Below are positions 26,317 to 34,227 of a DNA stretch of 64,000 bases, piece by piece (within the stretch, counting starts at the first letter, position 1; every line of letters begins with the position of its first letter). A model generated the notes under the pieces. The model was not told the origin of the DNA. It made no database searches and saw nothing but the letters and a program-made list of their open reading frames with translations. Origin of the DNA: Hyphomonas pacifica (GTDB taxonomy: Bacteria > Pseudomonadota > Alphaproteobacteria > Caulobacterales > Hyphomonadaceae); NCBI RefSeq assembly GCF_000682675.1, contig NZ_AWFA01000045.1:62001-126000 (forward strand), read 5' to 3'. A program made the position numbers and the translations under genes.

Positions 26317-26332
26317 GGGAGTGTAAGCAAAA

Positions 26333-26833
26333 TTGGCCCAAGAACTAGATGCCGTTGATGCGAGAATCCTGGACATCATCCAGCATGATGCCGGACTATC
26401 CGTCGCTGAGATCGCTGACCGTGTCGGTCTGTCCTCTTCCCCGTGTTGGCGCCGTATCAAGCGCATGGAAGAGGCCGGGTTCATTACCGGGCGCGTCACC
26501 CTGCTGGACAATAATTCGCTTGGACTCAACTTCGAAGTGCTGGCAAGCGTCAAATTGGCGCTGCCGAGCCGGGAGAATCTCGAAGCGTTTGAGCGCATGG
26601 TGCAGGATTGGCAGGAGGTCGTCGAATGCATGACGGTGACCGGCGCGGTGGACTACATGATCCACATCGTGACGACTGACATGCACGCCTATGACAATTT
26701 CCTGCGTGACAAGTTGCTGGGGTCTGCCCTCGTCTCTGACGTCCAGTCTCGCATTGTGATCCGCGTGGCCAAGCGTACGACGGCGTTGCCGCTGGATCTG
26801 GTGGAAGATGTAAGAAAGTCCTCGTCCACCTGA
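26333..26833 (+). CDS. Lrp/AsnC family transcriptional regulator
   Basis: 166 residues. The N-terminal winged HTH (about 5-65) reads LDAVDARILDIIQHDAGLSV then SSSPCWRRIKRMEEAG. The C-terminal RAM effector domain follows, with the family segment VVECMTVTGAVDYMIHIV. The start is TTG at 26333, which gives the standard N-terminus. It is divergent from the IOR gene and shares repeats with it, so I infer amino-acid-responsive control of that enzyme and of itself. Confidence 0.92.
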   Translation: MAQELDAVDARILDIIQHDAGLSVAEIADRVGLSSSPCWRRIKRMEEAGFITGRVTLLDNNSLGLNFEVLASVKLALPSRENLEAFERMVQDWQEVVECMTVTGAVDYMIHIVTTDMHAYDNFLRDKLLGSALVSDVQSRIVIRVAKRTTALPLDLVEDVRKSSST

Positions 26834-26862
26834 CTATATCCCTAAAGGATAGCAGGAGATGC

Positions 26863-27972
26863 ATGATGTTTCGTTCGATGATGGCTGCCGTGGCGGCTTT
26901 GGGCCTGATGGCGCTTCCCACCCTGGCGGCGCCGCTGACCGAGGTTGAGCTTCAGGAAAAAGTGGACACTGTCCGGGAGGAGGCGGGGCTTGTCGCTCTG
27001 GGCGCGGTCGTGGTCGATGCGGACGGGGAGGTGCTGGGTCTTGCAGTCTCGGGCGAGCGGCGCAAGGGCAGCGGAGACGCGGTCCAGCCGGGCGATGCCT
27101 GGCATATCGGCTCCAACACCAAGATGCTCACAGCCTTGCTCTATGGCCGTCTGGTGGAGCAGGGGAAGGCCGAATGGGGCGATACCCTGCCGGAGCTGTT
27201 TCCGGACCTGGCAGAGGATATGTCCCCCGCTTGGCAGGATGTGACTATTGAACAGCTGTTTTCTCATCGCAGTGGTCTGGCGGCCAATCCGGCTACGACC
27301 TGGTTCCTGACCCACCGGGATTCCAAAGAGCCGGTGGAAGCCCAGCGAACGGAGCTGGCCCAAAAATATCTCTCCAAAGCGCCTGATGGAAAAGTCGGAA
27401 CCTTCCAGTACAGCAATCTGGGCTACATGATTGCCGGGGCCGCGATTGACCGGATCGCCGAGCGGCAGGGCTATGAGAATTATGAGGCCTTGTTCCTCTC
27501 AACCCTCGTCCCGGAAGGGGAGGGCTGGGGCTTTGGCCCGCCGCAGGAGGGCGTTGAAGGCCACGCCAGAAACCTCTTTGGCCAATGGAAATCCAAAGGT
27601 AAAGGCTCGGCAGCGGACAACCCGGCGGCGCTAGGGCCTGCCGGAACCCTACATGTTCCGCTCGTGCCGCATGCTGTGTTCCTTAGCCGGTTCCTGACGC
27701 CCGGGCCGACGGAAGAAAAGCTGATGACGCCCTATCCGGATGCGGATTCGGATTACGCCTTCGGTTGGGGGATGATTCCGCCGGGAAAACTGGGGCCGGT
27801 TCTGGGGCATAGCGGGTCGAACACGATGTGGCTATCGACCGTACATCTTCTGCCGGAACAGGGGCTTGTCATCATCGTGAATACGAACAGCTTCAGCCAG
27901 AAAGCCGCATCTGCCTTGAACAGTTTTTCGGCGGAACTGGCCGCGAGCTATGCCTCAGAAGAGAGCGACTAG
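26863..27972 (+). CDS. Exported serine hydrolase, beta-lactamase class C family
   Basis: A 369-residue periplasmic enzyme of the class C beta-lactamase/penicillin-binding fold. A signal peptide ends near residue 23. The SxxK motif is SNTK (Ser84, Lys87), the second motif is YSNLGY near 186, and a late HSGSNTM segment takes the place of the KTG box. Such proteins may be esterases or peptidases; true beta-lactamase activity is not implied. The stop overlaps that of the convergent DUF2332 gene by four bases. Confidence 0.88.
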   Translation: MMFRSMMAAVAALGLMALPTLAAPLTEVELQEKVDTVREEAGLVALGAVVVDADGEVLGLAVSGERRKGSGDAVQPGDAWHIGSNTKMLTALLYGRLVEQGKAEWGDTLPELFPDLAEDMSPAWQDVTIEQLFSHRSGLAANPATTWFLTHRDSKEPVEAQRTELAQKYLSKAPDGKVGTFQYSNLGYMIAGAAIDRIAERQGYENYEALFLSTLVPEGEGWGFGPPQEGVEGHARNLFGQWKSKGKGSAADNPAALGPAGTLHVPLVPHAVFLSRFLTPGPTEEKLMTPYPDADSDYAFGWGMIPPGKLGPVLGHSGSNTMWLSTVHLLPEQGLVIIVNTNSFSQKAASALNSFSAELAASYASEESD

Positions 27973-29039
27973 CCGAGGAGGCTGTCCACCTCTGTCACAT
28001 GTCCGTCCGACTCGTTCAGCAGCAGATTTTCGCCATCGGGCCATGTCTTCAGACGTGTCTGCATGCGCGGCGAGGTGCGATTGCCCCCGAACAGGGATTC
28101 CGGTTCAAAGCACAGCCAGGCCAGTGGCGCATTGGCGCTGGCGCCGGCGCCTGCCTGTTCGATCATCTGCATGATCTGCGCGATGACCTCCCGCGGGGGA
28201 TAGACCAGGAAGACCGAATGATAGACGATTGTCAGCTCTCCCTGCGGGCGTTCGCTTAGCTTGCGGGCCAGCCAGTCTACGGCATCGGCCTGGTCCACGC
28301 GCACCCCTTTGCGCTGCGCCAGGCTTGCGGCGGCGTCTAGGCGGCTCAGCCGTTCGGTCTGGTCAGGCCATGTATAGCTTTTCAGGCGCAGATAGGCGGC
28401 CTGATCCGCCACATTGATCGGGTTCAGGTCACACGCCGCGCGTGACGCAATGATCGGTGCAGTGTCCAGATGCGCCGGTTCCGGTCCGCGCCAATGCGTG
28501 CTGATGCTGACGTCAGAGGTGCCGACGCGCTGCCAGGTGCCACCATCATAGGCGTAGCGGTCCCAGTTCTGGTTGAGGCCAGCACTGGCGCCCAGCTCCA
28601 GCAAATTCATGGGCATGCGGTATGTGTCGGCGAGGTGCAGAAAGCCCGGCAGCAGGGCAATGCAGCGCCGGGTTTCATTGGTCTGCGGAGGGTTTTGAAT
28701 GAAAGACCTGACGTGCTCTATATGGGTAGTCAGCCAGGGCCCCGCGCTGGCCCAGACATCATCCATGGACCAGTCATATTTCGCGGCGGGGTAAGCGGCG
28801 GCAAGCTCCGGGGCGTCGCCTGTCAGAACGGCATGGTGCAACGCGCCAGCAATACGCAGGGCCAGGGCATCCTTGCGGGGATTGCCGTCCCAGTCCTTGC
28901 ACAGATCATACATGGGGCCGCCAGCGTCAAAATCTTCCGCGAATTTCCGGAGCAGGGCGGCGGTAAACGGAGACCCCAGATCCGCGCACCAGCCCGCCTG
29001 TTCGACGAAATGATCCGGGACCCGGGTATCTTCCAGCAT
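27969..29039 (-). CDS. DUF2332 domain-containing protein
   Basis: A 356-residue protein matching DUF2332, an uncharacterised family widespread in actinobacteria and alphaproteobacteria. Recognisable segments are FAEDFDAGGPMYDLCKDW near 35 and LELGASAGLNQNWDRYAYD near 148; the latter resembles a SAM-binding glycine loop, so the family may be methyltransferase-like. That is inference. It lies eight bases downstream of nothing co-directional except the thiolase gene, whose start is further right; the thiolase stop is at 29048, so the two are likely cotranscribed. Confidence 0.8.
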   Translation of the reverse strand: MLEDTRVPDHFVEQAGWCADLGSPFTAALLRKFAEDFDAGGPMYDLCKDWDGNPRKDALALRIAGALHHAVLTGDAPELAAAYPAAKYDWSMDDVWASAGPWLTTHIEHVRSFIQNPPQTNETRRCIALLPGFLHLADTYRMPMNLLELGASAGLNQNWDRYAYDGGTWQRVGTSDVSISTHWRGPEPAHLDTAPIIASRAACDLNPINVADQAAYLRLKSYTWPDQTERLSRLDAAASLAQRKGVRVDQADAVDWLARKLSERPQGELTIVYHSVFLVYPPREVIAQIMQMIEQAGAGASANAPLAWLCFEPESLFGGNRTSPRMQTRLKTWPDGENLLLNESDGHVTEVDSLLG

Positions 29040-29047
29040 ATCAGCGC

Positions 29048-30229
29048 CTAGTAGCGCTCAAGCGCCATGGCGATGCCTTCGCCGCCGCCAATGCAGAGGC
29101 TGGCCATGCCTTTCTTGACGCCGCGATCTTCCATGGCGGCGAGCAGCGTGACGATCAGGCGAGCCCCGGAGGCACCAATTGGGTGGCCCATGGCACAGGC
29201 GCCGCCATTCACGTTCAGTTTTTCATGGGAAATGCCCATTTCCTTCATGGCGATCATCGGAACGACCGCGAAGGCTTCGTTGATTTCCCAGAGGTCGACA
29301 TCGTCAATGCTCCAGCCAGCCTTTTCGAGGGCCTTCTTCATGGCTGGCACAGGGGCCGTGGTGAAGTATTCCGGCTCATGCGCGTGGCTGGAGGCGGACA
29401 CGATCTTCGCCAGCGGGGTCAGGCCGCGCTTCTTGGCTTCGGATTCGCGCATCAGCACGACAGCTGCTGCGCCATCGGAAATCGCGGAGGCGTTGGCCGC
29501 CGTCACGGTGCCGTCTTTGGAGAAGGCCGGGCGCAGGGTCGGGATTTTTTCCGGCATGGCCGTGCGCGGCAGTTCGTCTGTATCAACAACCGTTTCGCCT
29601 TTGCGGGTCTTGATCGTCACCGGGGCGATCTCGCGCTTGAATTTACCTTCTTTGGTGGCGGTCTGCGCGCGGCTCAGCGTTTCCAGGGCATAGGCGTCTT
29701 GCTGCTCGCGGGTGAACTGGTATTCGCCGGCGATCATGTCGGCAAACTCACCCATGGGGCCGCCTTTGTAGGCATCGGACAGGCCGTCCAGCGCCATGTG
29801 GTCCTGAGCGGCCATGGTGCCGTATTTGTGGCCTTTGCGTACATTCAACAGGTGCGGCGCGTTGGTCATGGATTCCATGCCGCCTGCGATGACGATGCTG
29901 GCTTCCCCGGCAAGGATCGCGTTGCGTCCCATAACGGCGGCCTGCATGCCAGAGCCGCACATCTTGTTGATCGTGGTGGCTTCCAGGCCCTTGTCCTGGC
30001 CTGCCTTGAAGCCTGCCTGGCGGGCAGGAGCCTGGCCCTGGCCAGCGGGAAGGCAGTTGCCCATGATGATCTCATTGGCTTCGCCAACGGACAGTTTGGC
30101 TTCGTTGACAGCTTTCTCGATCGCGATGGCGCCGAGTTCGCTGGCAGTCAGGCTGGCAAGGTCACCGAGTAGGCCGCCCATGGGGGTACGGCCCATACCG
30201 ACGATGACGACGGGATCTTGTTCTGACAT
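29048..30229 (-). CDS. Acetyl-CoA C-acyltransferase (thiolase)
   Basis: A 393-residue thiolase. The acyl-enzyme Cys lies in NKMCGSGMQA near residue 90, the His in the NEAFAVV/GHPIGASGAR region (about 320-355), and the second catalytic Cys in SLCIGGGEG near 382. It condenses or cleaves acyl-CoA/acetyl-CoA; the sequence suits an acetoacetyl-CoA thiolase (AtoB/PhaA type) used in ketone-body or polyhydroxybutyrate metabolism. The ATG at 30229 is preceded by AAGGAAA; the frame extends 22 codons more but without family similarity. Confidence 0.93.
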   Translation of the reverse strand: MSEQDPVVIVGMGRTPMGGLLGDLASLTASELGAIAIEKAVNEAKLSVGEANEIIMGNCLPAGQGQAPARQAGFKAGQDKGLEATTINKMCGSGMQAAVMGRNAILAGEASIVIAGGMESMTNAPHLLNVRKGHKYGTMAAQDHMALDGLSDAYKGGPMGEFADMIAGEYQFTREQQDAYALETLSRAQTATKEGKFKREIAPVTIKTRKGETVVDTDELPRTAMPEKIPTLRPAFSKDGTVTAANASAISDGAAAVVLMRESEAKKRGLTPLAKIVSASSHAHEPEYFTTAPVPAMKKALEKAGWSIDDVDLWEINEAFAVVPMIAMKEMGISHEKLNVNGGACAMGHPIGASGARLIVTLLAAMEDRGVKKGMASLCIGGGEGIAMALERY

Positions 30230-30366
30230 GGAGTTTCCTTCCGCTAAGGTTTTTGCATTTGCGAACACAAAGCGCTTCCACCGGGGAGTCGTCAAGACCG
30301 TGCTTAGGTCGTAACCGGCCTGTCGGGCCCCCTGTGAAGGCCCGTCATGGCGCAGGACAGAGCGCG

Positions 30367-30951
30367 TCAGCCGCCGAGGGCGGCTTCAATATCGGCCAGC
30401 AAGTCCGGGTCAGACGGCTTGGTGGCGGAAGGGTAGGCCTTCAGGGGCGTCCCACCGCCAGAAACGAGCACTTTGTGGAAGTTCCATTTCGGCTGTGCCC
30501 CATCGCCCAGTTTCTCGACGGCATTGAGATAGAAGGGGTGCTCCTTCGCGCCGGTGACGGCGTATTTCTTGGTCAGCGGGAAGGTGACGCCATAATTGAT
30601 CTGGCAGAAGGTTTTGACTTCAGCCTCGGTGCCAGGCTCCTGTCCGCCAAAATCATTGGACGGCACGCCGACAATAACCAGGCCGTCCTTTTTCTTTGAT
30701 TCATAGAGTTTCTGGAGGCCTTCATATTGCGGCGTGTATCCGCATTTGGAGGCGGTGTTCACGACGAGGATGGCTTTTGCGCCAAGAGAGGTCAGATCCA
30801 GCGGCTTGCCGTCAATTGAGGTGAATTCGGTGGCGTGCATGGCGGTTTCCTGGTCTGTTGCGGAAGAGGGGGCCTCGGCACTGGCCGGCAGGGTGATAAG
30901 TGCGCCCAGGCAGACGGGCGCAATCGCGGCAATGATCAGGGAACGGGGCAT
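30367..30951 (-). CDS. Exported glutathione peroxidase family protein
   Basis: A 194-residue Cys-type glutathione peroxidase with an N-terminal signal peptide (cleavage near ASA-EA, residue 26). The catalytic tetrad is complete: Cys70 (NTASKCGYTPQ), Gln104 (NDFGGQEPG), Trp155 and Asn156 (WNFHKV). Cys115 in the FCQINYG segment is the usual resolving cysteine, so it is probably thioredoxin-dependent. It should reduce peroxides in the periplasm, where the reductant is unclear. Confidence 0.92.
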   Translation of the reverse strand: MPRSLIIAAIAPVCLGALITLPASAEAPSSATDQETAMHATEFTSIDGKPLDLTSLGAKAILVVNTASKCGYTPQYEGLQKLYESKKKDGLVIVGVPSNDFGGQEPGTEAEVKTFCQINYGVTFPLTKKYAVTGAKEHPFYLNAVEKLGDGAQPKWNFHKVLVSGGGTPLKAYPSATKPSDPDLLADIEAALGG

Positions 30952-31093
30952 CGGTCATCTCCTCCAGCTTTCGATGGAAACTAAGCGTACCGCGAAACTT
31001 GTCACGTGCTTTTCCGACCATATGCCGTGAATATGAAGCTTGCCGCAGCTAGCAGGCCCGGCGAGATATATACCCACCGGGCCGATCAGCGCC

Positions 31094-31345
31094 CTATTTC
31101 TTCTTGCTGGCCTTCTTGCGGGAGGCCTTGTCGTCGGCTTTCGGTGGCATCACTTCGAACGTCATCTGGAGGTTGACGCGATACTTGTCGATCTTGCCAT
31201 TCTTGATGGTGGTGTACATCTCGTTCACATAGGCAGAGGCGAGGCCTTTGACCGTCGCATCAAACCGGGTGATGGCTGTCTGAATGGCATCCTCGAACGA
31301 TTTGGTGGATTCGGCGAGGATCTGCTCGGATTTCATAATGGCCAT
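31094..31345 (-). CDS. Dodecin family protein with lysine-rich tail
   Basis: 83 residues; dodecins are usually about 70. The dodecin fold is seen in ESTKSFEDAIQTAITRFDAT and the hairpin NGKIDKYRVNLQMTFEV. Dodecins form hollow dodecamers that bind flavins or CoA. Where many bacterial members have Trp (the GAWVKEQ segment) this one has Tyr39 (SAYVNEM). The extra C-terminus after residue 67 is PPKADDKASRKKASKKK. I chose ATG 31345 for the AAAGGGAG site; the longer frame lacks support. Confidence 0.82.
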   Translation of the reverse strand: MAIMKSEQILAESTKSFEDAIQTAITRFDATVKGLASAYVNEMYTTIKNGKIDKYRVNLQMTFEVMPPKADDKASRKKASKKK

Positions 31346-31395
31346 TTTGGGCTCCCTTTCTTTCTGATGGGAGGCCATACAAGCTTGAAATACCG

Positions 31396-31420
31396 GAAAA
31401 GCCAAGGAAGTTGTCCTTGG
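31396..31420 (-). terminator. Probable terminator of the PilZ gene
   Basis: Perfect seven-base arms CCAAGGA (31402-31408) and TCCTTGG (31414-31420) around five bases, followed on the minus strand by CTTTTCC. The T-run is short. It lies between the PilZ stop and the dodecin start. Confidence 0.45.
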
Positions 31421-31456
31421 GGAAAGTTTCGCTGACAAGGTTTGAGGGTTGGCGAA

Positions 31457-31792
31457 CTAGCGCCGGATCAGGGAGAATCCGGCTTCTGAACCTTCCTGCC
31501 ACACCACGCGGGCCTGGCCTTCAAGGCCGACAGCGCTGGCATTCAAGGTCACCGTAGCGGGCAGGCGCTCATTGGTGGGGAAGCGCAAACGCACGCCTGT
31601 ATCAGAGTGATCCAGCACAATTCCACGTCGCTTGTAGCCAGAATTATAGGTCACATAGGCTTCGCGATAGACCATGGCGCGTGCAGGGCGGGGCCGCTCC
31701 ACATGTGTAGCAACCATCTGCTCGACACGCTCGGTGGTAGGCGCGCGGCTTTCTGACTTTCGACTTCCGAAGAGGCGGTCAATGATTGCCAT
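31457..31792 (-). CDS. PilZ domain protein
   Basis: 111 residues. A basic N-terminal region (Arg/Lys/Pro-rich, 1-40) precedes a PilZ beta-barrel. The c-di-GMP signature is partly visible: KRRGIVLDHSDTGVRLRF supplies the arginines and a DxSxxG-like box (DHSDTG). It could be a c-di-GMP receptor controlling motility or surface attachment, but ligand binding is not assured because the RxxxR box is degenerate. Two TTAAC motifs, 20 bases apart, lie upstream. Confidence 0.75.
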   Translation of the reverse strand: MAIIDRLFGSRKSESRAPTTERVEQMVATHVERPRPARAMVYREAYVTYNSGYKRRGIVLDHSDTGVRLRFPTNERLPATVTLNASAVGLEGQARVVWQEGSEAGFSLIRR

Positions 31793-31877
31793 ATTTGGAT
31801 AGGGTCCTTTGCCTGATCAGTATGATGCAACCCCCATGCCAGTTCTTAACAATACCAGCCCAACCTTAACAGCTCAT

Positions 31878-31906
31878 AAAAAAGCGGCGCTTTGAAGCGC
31901 CGCTTT
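31878..31906 (-). terminator. Rho-independent terminator of the M13 peptidase gene
   Basis: Perfect 11-bp stem between 31881-31891 and 31896-31906 with a TTGA tetraloop. On the minus strand it is followed by a T-run (A at 31878-31883). It lies 28 bases past the stop of the M13 gene. Confidence 0.88.
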
Positions 31907-31934
31907 CTGTAACATAGATTATTGTTTCAGCTTA

Positions 31935-34151
31935 TTACCAGATGCGAATTCGCTCTTCCGGCGGTAGGTACAATGCGTCGTCCGGCTGGACATCAAAGGC
32001 CTTGTACCACTCGTCCAGATTGCGAACGATGCCGTTCACACGGTAGTTCGGTGGCGAGTGCGGATCCGTTGCCAGCTGGTTGCGGGTCGCTTCTTCACGA
32101 TATTTGGACCGCCAGACCTGGGCCCAGGACATGAAGAAACGCTGGTCGCCGGTGAGGCCGTCGATCACGGGGGCTTCCTCGCCGTTCAGGGACATCTTGT
32201 AAGCACGATAGGCGAGGGAAAGACCGCCCAAATCGCCAATGTTCTCACCGAGCGTCAGGCGGCCATTCACACAGGTTTCGCCATCATCCAGCGGGCAGTA
32301 AGCCGAATATTGCTCGGCCAGGGCATCGCCCAGCTGGCGGAAGGCGGCCAGGTCTTCTTCCGTCCACCAGTTTTCCAATACACCATCGCCGGTATATTTG
32401 GCGCCCTGATCATCAAAGCCATGGCCCATTTCGTGACCGATGACACCGCCAATGGCGCCATAGTTCACAGCCGGATCAGCCGAGATGTTGAAGAAAGGCG
32501 GTTGCAGGATGGCGGCCGGGAAGACGATCTCGTTATAAGCCGGGTTGTAATAGGCATTGATCGTCTGCGGAGTCATGAACCATTCGGTCTTGTCGACCGG
32601 CTTGCCCAGCTTGGAGATATTGTCCTCAAGGGCCCATTGGCTGGCATTGATCTGGTTTTCCAGCGCGTTGTTGCCCACGACCAGCGTGTCATAGGTTTCG
32701 AACTTGTCCGGATAGCCAATCTTCGGGTTGAAGGCGTCCAGTTTCTCTTCTGCCTTTACCTTCGTGGCTTCGCTCATCCAGCCGAGATCCCGCAGGTTCA
32801 CGGCCATGGCCTTGCGCAGGTTTTTGACCAGATCGTCCATCTCAGCCTTATTTTCCGGCGGGAAGTAACGCTCGACAAAGACCTTGCCGATGGCTTCACC
32901 CAGCACACCCTGAGTGGCGGACACGGCCCGCTTCCAGCGCTCGCGCTGTTCCGGCTGGCCGCGCAGGGCGGTGCCATAGAAAGCGAAATCGGCATCATCT
33001 ATTTCCTGCGGCAGAACACTGCTGTAATCGGACAGGAAGTGCGCGGTCAGATAGGCTTTCCAGGTGTCCAGCGGCGTGTCGCTGATGATCTTGAACATGG
33101 CAGGGAAGCCGCCGCCGAGTTTTTCAGCCTGCTCAGGCGTGATGCCGGCCGCTTCGAGTTCCTCAGGAGTCGGCGGAATTTCTGCGACGAGAAATTCCTT
33201 CTGGTCCCCGACGCCGAGCGTGTCGAGTGCGCGAACTACCGGGAAGGTGCCAGCGATGGTGACCAGATCATCCTTTGACACCTTGTTGTAGGTGATTTCC
33301 GGATTGCGGGAGAGGGCAGGGTCCCAGTCTGCCTTTGCAAGCTCTGTTTCCAGGTCGAGCACTTTCTGGGCTTCTTGCGCAGCATCTTCATAGCCAGCTT
33401 TGCTAAGCAGGAAGGTCAACAGATCCAGATAGTTGGCGCGCAGCTCAACAGATTTGTCGTCCGTCTTGAGATAATAGTCACGGTTCGGCATGCCGAGGCC
33501 GCCCATGCCCATCTGGAAGATGTTCGTGTTTGGATCCTTGTCGTCAGAGAAGACAAAGCCATTGATCGGGGAGCTGAAGCCCGGCGAGCTGAACAGAACT
33601 GCCAGATCATCCAAATTCTTAATAGACTTGATCTTGTCCAGATAGGGTTGGGCCGGGGCAAGGCCTGCGGCGTTGATCGTATCTGTGTCCATATAGGCAT
33701 TGTAGTAGGCGCCGATCTTGCCTTCTGGCGTGTCGAGTGCAGGCTTTGCGGCAGCCAGATCGTCAATGATATTCAGAACGCGCTGCTCAGACTTTTCGGC
33801 CAGCAGGTCAAAAGATCCATAACGGGATTTGTCGGCCGGAATTTCAAAGGAATCGAGCCATTTGCCATTGGCCCAAGCGTAGAAATTGTCGCCGGGCTTC
33901 ACGTCTGAGTTCTGAAGGGTGAGGTCGATACCCCAAGGGCCCCAATAGTCTGCTGCGGTAAGTTCCAGGCCATCGGCGGTAACATATTTCCCGTCTGCAT
34001 TCGGCGTCGGCCGCGGGGTAGTCAGAGTTTCTGCGACAGGCGCTTGCACGGTCTCAACTGCATCTACCGTTTGGACCGTCTCATCGGTTTGCGCGGACGT
34101 GCACGCTGCCAATAGCGCCGCAGTTGCGACACCAAGCATGAGTTTCTTCAT
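31935..34151 (-). CDS. M13 family metallopeptidase lipoprotein
   Basis: A 738-residue neprilysin/PepO-type zinc endopeptidase. The signal peptide has a lipobox (LAAC, Cys17). Zinc ligands are in HEMGH (about residue 567) and ENIGDLGG, with the expected spacing. The protein ends EERIRIW, the usual M13 C-terminus. It should degrade peptides in the periplasm or at the outer membrane. The ATG at 34151 is preceded by GGGAGAG; the longer frame runs into the RND gene. It lies 76 bases downstream of the RND operon and ends at a strong terminator. Confidence 0.93.
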   Translation of the reverse strand: MKKLMLGVATAALLAACTSAQTDETVQTVDAVETVQAPVAETLTTPRPTPNADGKYVTADGLELTAADYWGPWGIDLTLQNSDVKPGDNFYAWANGKWLDSFEIPADKSRYGSFDLLAEKSEQRVLNIIDDLAAAKPALDTPEGKIGAYYNAYMDTDTINAAGLAPAQPYLDKIKSIKNLDDLAVLFSSPGFSSPINGFVFSDDKDPNTNIFQMGMGGLGMPNRDYYLKTDDKSVELRANYLDLLTFLLSKAGYEDAAQEAQKVLDLETELAKADWDPALSRNPEITYNKVSKDDLVTIAGTFPVVRALDTLGVGDQKEFLVAEIPPTPEELEAAGITPEQAEKLGGGFPAMFKIISDTPLDTWKAYLTAHFLSDYSSVLPQEIDDADFAFYGTALRGQPEQRERWKRAVSATQGVLGEAIGKVFVERYFPPENKAEMDDLVKNLRKAMAVNLRDLGWMSEATKVKAEEKLDAFNPKIGYPDKFETYDTLVVGNNALENQINASQWALEDNISKLGKPVDKTEWFMTPQTINAYYNPAYNEIVFPAAILQPPFFNISADPAVNYGAIGGVIGHEMGHGFDDQGAKYTGDGVLENWWTEEDLAAFRQLGDALAEQYSAYCPLDDGETCVNGRLTLGENIGDLGGLSLAYRAYKMSLNGEEAPVIDGLTGDQRFFMSWAQVWRSKYREEATRNQLATDPHSPPNYRVNGIVRNLDEWYKAFDVQPDDALYLPPEERIRIW

Positions 34152-34227
34152 TAGGTCTCTCCCAGACTTTTGGATGTGCACCTGCCGTCCAGTAGGGGCG
34201 GGGAAATACACATCAATTGAAACCAAT

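Noticed and set aside
30325-30345. CGGGCC/GGCCCG hairpin after the glutathione peroxidase gene
   Set aside because: Six-base stem with no T-run; common by chance in this base composition.
31846-31869. Paired TTAAC motifs as a CtrA binding site
   Set aside because: The spacing is 16 bases between TTAA units and not seven, so it does not fit the TTAA-N7-TTAA consensus.
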